DNA of 13,245 bases from CAZNNH01 sp964574335. GTDB taxonomy: Bacteria; Acidobacteriota; Vicinamibacteria; Fen-336. Below, one piece after another: positions 7,785-13,245 of the stretch. Numbering within the stretch: position 1 is the first letter of the stretch; the number at the start of each line of letters is the position of its first letter. Where the stretch lies: positions 1 through 13,245 of the forward strand of contig CAZNNH010000176.1 of assembly GCA_964574335.1 (NCBI GenBank), read 5' to 3'. The position numbers were made by a program, and so were the translations under genes. The notes under the pieces are model-generated. The model did not search any database. It was not told the DNA's origin and saw only the letters and a list, made by a program, of their open reading frames with translations.

Positions 7785-7985
7785 CGTGGCCGCGTGCAAC
7801 GTGAACCCATCGAACGCAGCGCACAACGGCTTGTCGTAGGACTGGGGCTGTGGCTTCAGCGGCGAGAACCCCATCACCCACTGCGGACCGGCGGGTGGCA
7901 TCCGGCCCGACACCGCCGAGGCGGCCAGCTCGCTCTCAGGATCGCCTGGCAGGTCGGGGCCCGAGTCGGCGGCTTGGAGTCCGCC
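7785..7985 (-). pseudogene. Middle fragment of an IS91-like Y2 transposase (copy B)
   Basis: The minus frame reads DLPGDPESELAASAVSGR, then QPQSYDKPLC, then AAFDGFTLHAAT, and is open without a stop beyond position 7985. The last motif is typical of the segment just ahead of the C-terminal conserved block of Y2_Tnp transposases (PF04986), where 'GFxLHA' is followed by a 'GRExLxxYxxRPP' block. Here the sequence after HAAT breaks off and within 15 bases meets the repeat terminus (copy B), so the C-terminal part of the transposase was deleted internally. The catalytic tyrosine region is also absent. This and the repeat account for most of the 426 bases between the response regulator and aroQ. The stretch 7604-7682 holds nothing else I can identify. 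Confidence 0.55.
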
Positions 7986-8029
7986 GGCTTCACGTGAGAC
8001 AGTGCACCCGACGAATCCGGGGAGGCGCG

Positions 8030-8437
8030 GTGCGCATACTCCTGGTCCACGGACCCAACCTGAATCGCCTCGGAGATCGGGACCCCGACCTCTACGGAAC
8101 CGTGACCCTCGACCGCATCGTCCAGGCGGTCACGGAGCGAGCCCGGGCGCTGGACGCCGAGGTCGTGCCGTTCCAGTCGAATCACGAGGGTCATCTGATC
8201 GACTGGCTCCAGGCCGAGGGAGGCCTGGCCCACTACAGCGTCGCCCTTCGTGACGCCCTCGCGGACCTGCGGAAGCCGGTGGTGGAGGTGCACATCACGG
8301 GTCCCTCCGCTCGCGAGCCGTTTCGTCACCCGCTCGTGACCGCCACGGGGGCGGCGAAGCTCGTCAAGGGCAGGGGCCTCGACAGCTACATCGAGGCGCT
8401 GACCTTCCTTCTGGCGGGGAACGGTGGGGCGTCATGA
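8030..8437 (+). CDS. aroQ: Type II 3-dehydroquinate dehydratase homologue with an internal deletion
   Basis: Type II dehydroquinase (shikimate pathway, dehydroquinate to dehydroshikimate). The GTG at 8030 follows GGGGAGGCGC and opens with RILLVHGPNLNRLG. Family residues present: N10, R17, Y22 (DLYG), SNHEG (about 51-55), H68 (LAHYSVALRDAL), H88 (VEVHITG) and R99 (AREPFR). With the remembered Mycobacterium enzyme as a guide, the stretch between LIDWLQAE (56-63) and GGLAH (64-68) is about 11 residues too short. The missing piece holds the beta-strand ending in the conserved catalytic Asn (N75 in Mycobacterium). The usual HxSN motif reads HITG. The length, 135 residues against about 146, agrees. 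The protein is either a divergent family member with a remodelled site or an inactive one; the frame is intact. A membrane-protein gene follows after 69 bases. Confidence 0.85.
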   Translation: MRILLVHGPNLNRLGDRDPDLYGTVTLDRIVQAVTERARALDAEVVPFQSNHEGHLIDWLQAEGGLAHYSVALRDALADLRKPVVEVHITGPSAREPFRHPLVTATGAAKLVKGRGLDSYIEALTFLLAGNGGAS

Positions 8438-8506
8438 GGTGTGGCCGTGGCAGCCCGTGCGCTGCGTTGCCCGAGCCGCGTGGAGGCCCGTGAAAGGGGG
8501 TCGCGG

Positions 8507-9844
8507 ATGATGCTCGAGGGAAGGGCCCGCTGGGAAGAGAGGAGGCGTCAGGCACCCGACCAGCCCTGGCTCTGGCGCGACGACTGGGCCGAGGGGAGGA
8601 TCGTTTGGCAGGCGATCGGGACCCGATCCGTGTGGATCGTCGCCCTGGTCTTCAACGTCATCCTCGGCGCCGTCGCCCTGCTCACACCGGTCGAGCAGAT
8701 CAAGCAGGCCGGGCCTGGTGCCCGGGTCGCCCTCGCGCTGCTCCCACTCACGGGGCTGCTGCTTCTGGCCTGGGCAATCCGCCGCACCCTGCGGGGTCGT
8801 GACTACGGCCGCTTCGCCCTCGGGATGGAGACGGTCCCGGCGACGCCCGGGGGTCAGCTGCGGGGCACCGTCGAAGCTGTCTGCGGCGAGCCTCCGCGTG
8901 ATGGGTTCGACGTCCGTCTCACATGTCTGCGGGCCAAGGTCATCGCGCGTCCGGGGGGACCGGGTCACACGACGACCCGCCACACGCCCGTGTGGCAGAC
9001 CGTCTACAACGCTCCGGCGGGGCCGAGCGGCGAGCGCCCGGGAGGCGTCACCATCCCCGTCCACTTCGAGATCCCGGAGGGCCTGCCCGAGACGTCACGC
9101 GAGGTCCCTTCGCCCTACACGGCGCTCGCCAGGAACCGCGACGGCGGCGTCTCGATCAGCCGCAGCCTGCGGGCCATGGCAGGCCTTCCCCCGATGGGCA
9201 CCGAGTGGATCGAGTGGCGGCTGACCCTCCAAGCATCGCTTCCCGCCGAGCTGTCCACCTGCTGCTTCGACATCCCGGTCTTCGAGGCGCCCGCGGCCGA
9301 GAGCCGGCGCTCCGTCTCGCCGAGCTTCATGGCCAGGCCGTCGTCGTTCTCCTCGGCCGGCGCGCTACGCTTCGAGCCCGTCCCCAGCGGCGGATCGCAG
9401 GTCGTGTTCCCGGCGCGGTCGAATCTCGGCTGGGCGATAGTCTGCTGCCTGCTCCTGGCGATCGGGGCCTCCCTGGTCGCCTGGACGAGTCCCGGAGCGC
9501 GGGAGACGGCGGGCGTGATCGCCGGCGTGGCGGTCGTCTTCGCCGGCCTCTTCGTGGCCGCCGTGCTGCGATCGGTCAACCGCATACGGGTCAGCGGCGA
9601 CGAGATCGCGGTGACCCTCGGCTGCTTTGGGCTTTCCCGGACCAGGCGGTGGAGAGCGGACCAGGTCGAGGCCATCGCCGCGGATGGCATGTTCGGCGAG
9701 AGGGAGAGCGCGACCTTCGCCTGCACGATTCGCGGAAGCGACGGCACCCGCTTCCGCTTCGACACGACCCTCTCCGCGGACTCCGAGGTCCAGACCCTGC
9801 TCCGGGAGATACGCGATCGGCTCGGGCTTCGGTCAGCGGACTGA
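8507..9844 (+). CDS. DUF3592-like integral membrane protein
   Basis: The protein has 445 residues. The start ATG at 8507 (a second ATG follows directly) is preceded by AAAGGGGG. The open frame extends upstream to 8441, but those codons look non-coding. The N-terminal motif PDQPWLWRDDWAEGRI (17-32) is one I associate with a widespread proteobacterial membrane family annotated as DUF3592. Two membrane segments follow (about 42-60 and 74-92). Then comes a soluble beta-rich domain of about 200 residues resembling 'arrestin-like' or oxidised-thioredoxin-free sandwiches, with VTIPVHFEIPEGLPETS (about 180-197). Two further membrane segments (about 312-328 and 335-356) and a C-terminal domain of about 88 residues with a strand-rich RVSGDEIAV start complete it. 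The function is unknown. It probably shares a transcript with aroQ (69-base gap) and converges with the TPR remnant 12 bases after its stop. Confidence 0.8.
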   Translation: MMLEGRARWEERRRQAPDQPWLWRDDWAEGRIVWQAIGTRSVWIVALVFNVILGAVALLTPVEQIKQAGPGARVALALLPLTGLLLLAWAIRRTLRGRDYGRFALGMETVPATPGGQLRGTVEAVCGEPPRDGFDVRLTCLRAKVIARPGGPGHTTTRHTPVWQTVYNAPAGPSGERPGGVTIPVHFEIPEGLPETSREVPSPYTALARNRDGGVSISRSLRAMAGLPPMGTEWIEWRLTLQASLPAELSTCCFDIPVFEAPAAESRRSVSPSFMARPSSFSSAGALRFEPVPSGGSQVVFPARSNLGWAIVCCLLLAIGASLVAWTSPGARETAGVIAGVAVVFAGLFVAAVLRSVNRIRVSGDEIAVTLGCFGLSRTRRWRADQVEAIAADGMFGERESATFACTIRGSDGTRFRFDTTLSADSEVQTLLREIRDRLGLRSAD

Positions 9845-9858
9845 GGCGCGAGGCGGTC

Positions 9859-10156
9859 TCACCAGCCGACCTCCTCGAGGAAGGCCTCCTCACGGGAGCC
9901 GGCGGGGAGGAACGGCCGCGTGTAGATCCGGGTGAAGCAGCGCGAGAGGTCCTTGCCCTGCTGCGCTCTCTGGAGCCAGCCAAGGCTCTCCTCGAGGTCT
10001 CCGCGGGCCAGGTAGGACCAGGCCAGGAAGCTGGAGACGCCCCCCAACAGCTCCACCGCCTTCTCTCCGGCTGCCCGTGCCTCCTGGAGCCTGGAGCCGC
10101 TCTGATACGCTCGGCTCAGCTCGTAGTGGGCCAGCCAGAAGCCGGGCAGCAGCGCA
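9859..10156 (-). pseudogene. C-terminal remnant of a TPR-repeat protein, cut by repeat copy C
   Basis: The minus frame from the repeat boundary (10156) to the stop at 9859 encodes about 98 residues. It starts abruptly in LPGFWLAHYELSRAYQ, continues into QEARAAGEKAVELLG, then SYLARGDLEESLGWLQRAQQ, and ends REEAFLEEVGW. The first parts fit two tetratricopeptide helices. The end resembles the C-terminus of TPR regions in serine/threonine kinases or winged-helix regulators, where '...A..WL..A......' is followed by a short tail with FLEEVG-like residues. No start codon of its own is visible: the only early start is a GTG at 10056 inside the second repeat. All upstream coding sequence is replaced by repeat copy C at exactly the boundary seen in copies A and B. 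A neutral relic is most likely. Confidence 0.6.
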
Positions 10157-10244
10157 GAGCGTAGGCAGTACGAGGGGGTTTCAGTGGCAACCGGGACGTC
10201 GCGTGCGCTCCGGTTGGGGCTTCGGCGGCGCGCCTGAGCGTCCC
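10157..10244 (-). repeat. Repeat copy C: hairpin-bearing terminus of an IS91-like element
   Basis: This 88-base block matches copy B with seven differences and is in the same orientation. The stem is CAACCGG (10188-10194) and CCGGTTG (10210-10216), extendable by a G-T pair. The outer edge (GAGCGTAGG) coincides with the break in the TPR gene. On the inner side a non-coding stretch of about 80 bases leads to the stop codon of a Y2 transposase remnant, so the repeat sits downstream of the transposase 3' end, where IS91 elements carry their origin. Confidence 0.75.
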
Positions 10245-10324
10245 ATCGCGCCCGTGCGCGCCGGCGGGCACCTGGCGCCGGTTCCGGCCAGCGCGCGGAC
10301 GAGTAGGCCCCGCGCCCCCCGCTG

Positions 10325-10519
10325 CTACGCCTCCTCGTCTTCCCGGCTGCCGTGGGGGTCCATCTCCACCGCCACCGTCCCGTCGCTGAACGCCTTCTTC
10401 AACTGGATGCGCACCAGGCCGTCGGGCCGAGCCTCCAGGCGCTCCTCCCCGATCGGCGGGCGCAGCACGTAGCAGAGCAGCGCCTCGCGCCCCGACCGAT
10501 CCAGCGCTCCCGCACGAGT
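10325..10519 (-). pseudogene. C-terminal fragment of an IS91-like Y2 transposase (copy C)
   Basis: The minus frame reads TRAGALDRSGREALLCYVLR, then PPIGEERLEARPDGL, then LKKAFSDGTVAVEMDP. This is the conserved C-terminal block of Y2_Tnp transposases (PF04986), with its YxLRPP, RLExRPDG and DGTxAVEMDP signatures. After MDP the family usually continues for another 80 or so residues, but here the frame ends eight residues later in HGSREDEEA and a TAG (10325-10327). The catalytic tyrosine and zinc-binding parts are absent. Further right, at about 10640-10680, a stretch around TCAGGATCGC matches the linker region of the copy B fragment (7930-7960), so the copy C footprint extends into the end of the Lnt-like gene. 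Confidence 0.7.
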
Positions 10520-10568
10520 GGCCGTGAGAGGGGTCCGTCGTGCCGTCGCGTCGCGGTGGCCACGGAGT

Positions 10569-10612
10569 AGATCCTTCGGGGGTAGAGCTTCGAAGGGGTC
10601 CTCAGGATGACA
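10569..10612. repeat. Dispersed-repeat-like sequence inside the copy C transposon relic
   Basis: Read on the minus strand this begins TGTCATCCTGAG and ends CCGAAGGATCT, with CCTTCGAAGC between. Sequences of the form TCATCCTGAG...CGAAGGATCT recur as extragenic repeats in several environmental bacterial phyla. Its position, between the linker-like stretch and the conserved C-terminal block, replaces the expected GFxLHA part of the transposase, so it may be a secondary insertion. The match is from memory and partial. Confidence 0.3.
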
Positions 10613-10660
10613 GTGAGGGCTTCCGTCCCCAACTGACCGGCGGCCACGCCGGTGCCCGAC

Positions 10661-12172
10661 TCAGGATCGCTGGGAGGTTGGGATCAGTTCCTCCTCGATC
10701 CGCAGCAGACCCCGGCGAGCCAGGTGCCGCTGCCTGCGCGCGAGGACCATAGCGGAACCGAGCAGCAGTCCGACAAGGCACAACGCCGGCAGGACGTCAC
10801 CCAGAAACCTGTAGAGCGTCGGACGCCGGCCGGCGAACACGTCGGCAACCAACAACGGCTCGGGATTGACGAAGGAGTCGAGCGATGCGCCCTCTCGCCC
10901 CTCCGCATCGTAGACCACGGAGAGGCCGTGCCCCGTGGCCCGCACGACCGGGAACCCGTTCTCGATGGCGCGGAAGCGGGCGATCCGAGCGTGGTAGGGA
11001 GTGATCTCGCGCCAGTCGTTCGCGGGCACCGCCAGCAAGTCGACATGGGCGCGGCCGATCTCCCGTACGAAGGCGGGAAAGTTCAGGTCGAAGCAGATGG
11101 CGGACGACAGCCGCCCGAAGTCCGCATCGAGGACCGAAGCGGTCGCGCGGCCTCGCACCACGTTCTCGGCGGGCGTTGGAAAGGCCTTGAGGTAGGAGGG
11201 CCCGACCTTCCCCTCCGGAGTGACCCAGAGGATCTTGTTCTCCGCGGGCTCCTGGGGGAATCGCTCCGAGACTGTGAACAGCGATAGCCCCAAGTAGACG
11301 TGGCGGCCTCGGGCGAGGAGGCGGGCACGATCGACCAGGGCACCCTCGTCCTCGCGCAGGACAACCTCAGCTGCCTCCTGCCAGAGGATGACCCGCGCGC
11401 CGCGTCCGGCGGCCAGACGCGACAGCTCCAACAGGCGGTCCGCGTGGGCCGCGGAGGCGCGCCGAAAGGCCGCCAGATTCCCCGAGATCGGGCCCTGGAA
11501 CGTCAGCTCCTGGACGATGGCCGCCACGCGCACGGAGCTGCCGCTGGCGGGAGCCGAGCTCAGCCGCACGTGCCCGTATGCCAGCAGAGCGAGGATGGTG
11601 AGCAGGCAAACGGCCGTCGGCCGGCGCACCGTCCGCACCTCGCCGACCCCGATGGACTCGATCAGATCCGCCACGGTAGCCGCGACCCAGCCGATGACGA
11701 ACAGGATGCCCCAGATACCGGCGAGCGACACGACCTGCAGGACGAGGGTGCTCGTCTGGGAGTAGGCGAGCGACCCGAACGTGCCCGACGGGCTAACTGC
11801 GGCGTAGGCGTACGCGAAGACGACGCTCGCGCTGGGGTAGACGAGGCTCCGAACGCTCGCCGGAAGTCGGCGGAACAGCAGGCGGTCAACCACGAACGGC
11901 GCGGTGAAGAAGAGGGCGCTGATCAGGCCGACGATCTGATACAGCGGTGCGGGCAGCGGAAGCAGCCCTTGCCACACGAGAAGATGGGAGAGGAAGGCAG
12001 CAACGAGGATCAGCCCGCCACCAACGGGGACCGTGGCCCGGCGGCAGAAGAGCAGGAGGCACGTCGTGGCGACCCAGGCCGCCGCCGGCACCATCCATCG
12101 CCCGTTGGCGAACAGCAAACCCGCAGCCCCGACCGCAAGCCAGAGGGCCGTGACGACTCGCCCAAATCGCAT
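10661..12172 (-). CDS. Apolipoprotein N-acyltransferase-like membrane protein (Lnt family)
   Basis: The protein has 503 residues. The ATG at 12172 follows AAGGGAG. The N-terminal 205 residues contain about six membrane segments (around 5-22, 26-42, 51-70, 78-98, 111-125 and 146-172, with another at 186-202). A nitrilase-fold (CN hydrolase) domain follows (about 213-445), then a last membrane segment (458-478). The catalytic triad is E266 (ILWQEAAEV), K329 (SYLKAFPTPAENV) and C360 (SSAICFDLNFP). This is the topology of Lnt, which N-acylates lipoproteins from a phospholipid donor in the cytoplasmic membrane. The usual WPE motif reads WQE, and the Lnt-specific surroundings are only partly conserved, so an Lnt paralogue with a different acyl acceptor is possible. 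The last residues (EELIPTSQRS) lie where copy B's transposase linker aligns, so the native C-terminus may have been replaced by transposon DNA. Confidence 0.85.
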   Translation of the reverse strand: MRFGRVVTALWLAVGAAGLLFANGRWMVPAAAWVATTCLLLFCRRATVPVGGGLILVAAFLSHLLVWQGLLPLPAPLYQIVGLISALFFTAPFVVDRLLFRRLPASVRSLVYPSASVVFAYAYAAVSPSGTFGSLAYSQTSTLVLQVVSLAGIWGILFVIGWVAATVADLIESIGVGEVRTVRRPTAVCLLTILALLAYGHVRLSSAPASGSSVRVAAIVQELTFQGPISGNLAAFRRASAAHADRLLELSRLAAGRGARVILWQEAAEVVLREDEGALVDRARLLARGRHVYLGLSLFTVSERFPQEPAENKILWVTPEGKVGPSYLKAFPTPAENVVRGRATASVLDADFGRLSSAICFDLNFPAFVREIGRAHVDLLAVPANDWREITPYHARIARFRAIENGFPVVRATGHGLSVVYDAEGREGASLDSFVNPEPLLVADVFAGRRPTLYRFLGDVLPALCLVGLLLGSAMVLARRQRHLARRGLLRIEEELIPTSQRS

Positions 12173-12217
12173 GGTCCGGCTCCCTTGGTGGTGTCGAGGA
12201 GTCTCAGCCTGAAGACC

Positions 12218-12514
12218 ATGGCGAGCCACCGCGGCCGCCGCCTCGTGAGCACGAAAGATGAGACGGAACGAAGGCAGCCTGAGTTCCTCTCCTTCTTCAA
12301 CTTCGGATTGGCCGTCTGCCTCAACAGCCGGATCTTCGTGCTGTGGGCGGCGCTGCTCCACCCTGTGTCGCACTACCTCGTGCGGTCCGAGAAGCGCCTG
12401 ATGATCGACCTCTTCGGTGAAGCCTACCGGGAATACCAGAAGACGGCCGGGAGGTTCCTGCCGGGCTCGGGTCCCGCGCGGGTCGCCGAGGCGCCGAGCG
12501 CGCGTCTGGGCTGA
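12218..12514 (+). pseudogene. C-terminal fragment of an isoprenylcysteine methyltransferase-like membrane protein
   Basis: The frame from ATG 12218 to TGA 12512-12514 gives 98 residues. Residues 23-57 are hydrophobic (FLSFFNFGLAVCLNSR, then IFVLWAALLHPVSHYLV), followed by RSEKRLMIDLFGEAYREYQK and TAGRFLPG. The latter is the hallmark C-terminus of bacterial isoprenylcysteine carboxyl methyltransferase/PEMT-like enzymes. The upstream half, with its GxY.xxRHPMY SAM-binding region, is missing; the first 20 residues are charged and unlike the family. The frame remains open far upstream, but across the antisense of the Lnt-like gene. It is divergent from that gene by 45 bases, and no strong ribosome site is seen. 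A relic is likelier than a working membrane protein. Confidence 0.5.
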
Positions 12515-12547
12515 AGCGGGGACGAGTTGGCTCTTCCTGTACGGCGG

Positions 12548-12785
12548 ACCTCGGCAGAGAAGCCCACAGCCAAGGTAGGCCTCCAGCTCCTTCCGAGCAT
12601 GCTTGGGGAGCCGCACCGAAAGCGCTCCGTCGTCGATCGCCCCGTACAGCGTCTCCAGGTTGACCGAGCCGCCGTCGCCTTCGGCGCCGCCGCTCGCTCT
12701 TCGTCGGGCCCCGCCACAGGCTCGGCCCTCAGGTTGTCGCGCACTACATCGTACGGCACCGTCGTCGCGGGACGGTGACGCCGGT
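12548..12785 (-). pseudogene. N-terminal fragment of an IS91-like transposase (copy D)
   Basis: In two minus-strand frames the sequence reads YRRHRPATTVPYDVVRDNL and then NLETLYGAIDDGALSVRL, PKHARKELEAYLGCGLLCRG. This is the N-terminal segment of IS91-type transposases just ahead of and into the zinc-binding domain (PF14319), where CGxLxRGF normally leads to a second cysteine pair. After LLCRG at about 12548 the sequence departs from the family. The two parts are separated by a 74-base insertion lying between two AACCTG copies (12656-12661 and 12730-12735 on the plus strand as CAGGTT), which shifts the frame. So the element is doubly inactive. It sits 33 bases after the methyltransferase fragment. 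Confidence 0.6.
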
Positions 12786-12852
12786 AGGCAGGCGGCGGAA
12801 AGGCAACGGCCACGCCTCACGGCAAGGGCGAGCCGCGTGCCTGCCCGCGTGG

Positions 12853-13005
12853 CTCGGGGCAATCGCTGAGGGCTCAAGCCCTTGGCTACTCGGTGGGCGC
12901 CCCGCAGGACTTCGCGGGTGCCAACCCAGGTTGGCACCCGAGGCCGTCGCCTCGGGCAAGTCGTTGAGGGTTCTGGACAGGGCGGCGTCGACCCTCCTTG
13001 ACGCC
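12853..13005. repeat. Cluster of four hairpins with a degenerate direct repeat
   Basis: Four stems lie close together: AGGGCT/AGCCCT (12869-12882); CGGGTGCCAACC/GGTTGGCACCCG, 12 bases perfect with a two-base loop (12915-12940); CCCGAGGC/GCCTCGGG (12937-12956), which shares bases with the previous stem so only one can form fully; and GGCGTC/GACGCC (12984-13005). A 23-base unit at 12853-12875 recurs at 12951-12973 with 18 identities. It lies between the N-terminal transposase relic and the hydantoinase start, and may be the far end of the same element or a terminator/attenuator array. The rest of 12786-13131 shows no gene I can support. Confidence 0.5.
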
Positions 13006-13131
13006 TGGCTCGGGCCCTCGACACCGATGGCCACGCCTGGCCAGCGAGCGATCGTGCTCCACGAAGACCCGACCGCTGCGAACGTCCCTGCTGGCCCAGC
13101 TCTCCGAGAGCGCCTTGGCAGTCTCAGTGTG

Positions 13132-13161
13132 TCGACTGGGGCGTCGCGCCCGGACTACAAT
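13132..13161 (+). promoter_or_regulatory. Candidate promoter of the hydantoinase/oxoprolinase gene
   Basis: TCGACT (13132-13137; four of six -35 bases) is followed after 18 bases by TACAAT (13156-13161; five of six -10 bases). Transcription would begin near 13168, four bases before the ATG at 13172, giving an almost leaderless mRNA. The other in-frame ATG (13160) overlaps the -10 box and could not then be used. Confidence 0.35.
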
Positions 13162-13171
13162 GCCCGGACTG

Positions 13172-13245
13172 ATGGGCGCGGGAACCGGTGGGTGGCAGGT
13201 CTCGATCGACACCGGGGGCACGTTCACCGACTGCGTGGCCCGCGA
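13172..13245 (+). CDS. N-terminus of a hydantoinase/5-oxoprolinase-family enzyme (partial, runs off the window)
   Basis: The 24 complete codons seen read MGAGTGG, then WQVSIDTGGTFTDCVAR. The IDTGGTFTD motif is the N-terminal ATP/phosphate-binding signature of hydantoinase A (HyuA) and 5-oxoprolinase enzymes, ATP-dependent hydrolases of cyclic amides; some single-chain members carry both HyuA and HyuB parts. The window ends before the domains that would tell which type this is. I chose the ATG at 13172 over the in-frame ATG at 13160 because the latter lies within a candidate -10 box; neither has a clear ribosome site. It starts just past the hairpin cluster and is not visibly linked to its neighbours. 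Confidence 0.85.
   Translation, partial: MGAGTGGWQVSIDTGGTFTDCVAR

Noticed and set aside
8923..10164. 413-codon plus-strand frame spanning the end of the DUF3592-like gene and the TPR remnant
   Set aside because: It crosses two better-supported genes on different strands and is extremely arginine/glycine-rich, as expected of an out-of-frame reading.
491..10244. The dispersed repeat as integron attC sites or a CRISPR array
   Set aside because: The consensus integrase core sites (RYYYAAC/GTTRRRY) are not properly placed, no integrase is present, and the copies are kilobases apart with no spacer periodicity.
12886..13227. 113-codon minus-strand frame over the hairpin cluster and hydantoinase start
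   Set aside because: It overlaps the start of a well-supported plus-strand gene and multiple palindromes, and its product has no recognisable features.

Overview
The window is high-GC bacterial DNA with G/C-rich third codon positions, Shine-Dalgarno-led starts and short intergenic gaps. A secreted GH2 beta-mannosidase, a LytS/LytTR two-component pair, a type II dehydroquinase, an Lnt-like acyltransferase and a hydantoinase/oxoprolinase start suggest a free-living environmental heterotroph, for example an Acidobacteriota-, Myxococcota- or 'Eisenbacteria'-like lineage. Nothing here fixes the phylum.

Layout. 1-570: a 5'-truncated minus-strand gene remnant abuts a short repeat (copy A). 565-3856: two minus-strand genes, a small secreted protein and a beta-mannosidase; the mannosidase leader contains the start of a zinc-ribbon gene. 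4149-4520: an unrecognised remnant. 4507-5585: a secreted metallo-beta-lactamase-fold hydrolase with a one-base frameshift near its C-terminus. 5728-7603: divergent to it, an overlapping sensor kinase and LytTR regulator pair. 7683-7985: repeat copy B plus part of a dead Y2 (IS91-type) transposase. 8030-9844: aroQ lacking about 11 residues including a catalytic Asn, then a DUF3592-like membrane protein. 9859-10156: C-terminal remnant of a TPR protein, cut by repeat copy C. 10157-10680: copy C plus a second transposase piece. 10661-12172: an Lnt-like nitrilase-fold membrane protein on the minus strand. 12218-12514: C-terminal piece of an isoprenylcysteine methyltransferase-like gene. 12548-12785: an N-terminal transposase piece. 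12853-13005: a cluster of hairpins. 13172-end: start of a hydantoinase/5-oxoprolinase gene.

The unifying observation is that an IS91-like rolling-circle element family has seeded the region. Three same-orientation copies of its presumed transposase-3' terminus carry, in the two long copies, a conserved hairpin. Three non-identical transposase fragments are present, and two of the termini sit exactly where host genes lose their 5' parts. Around them lie several truncated, frameshifted or internally deleted genes, so this looks like an eroding accessory segment rather than a stable operon cluster. The functional core is probably the beta-mannosidase, the two-component system (possibly linked to the divergent hydrolase), the membrane proteins and the Lnt homologue. 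I did not find a convincing new multi-gene defence or biosynthetic system.
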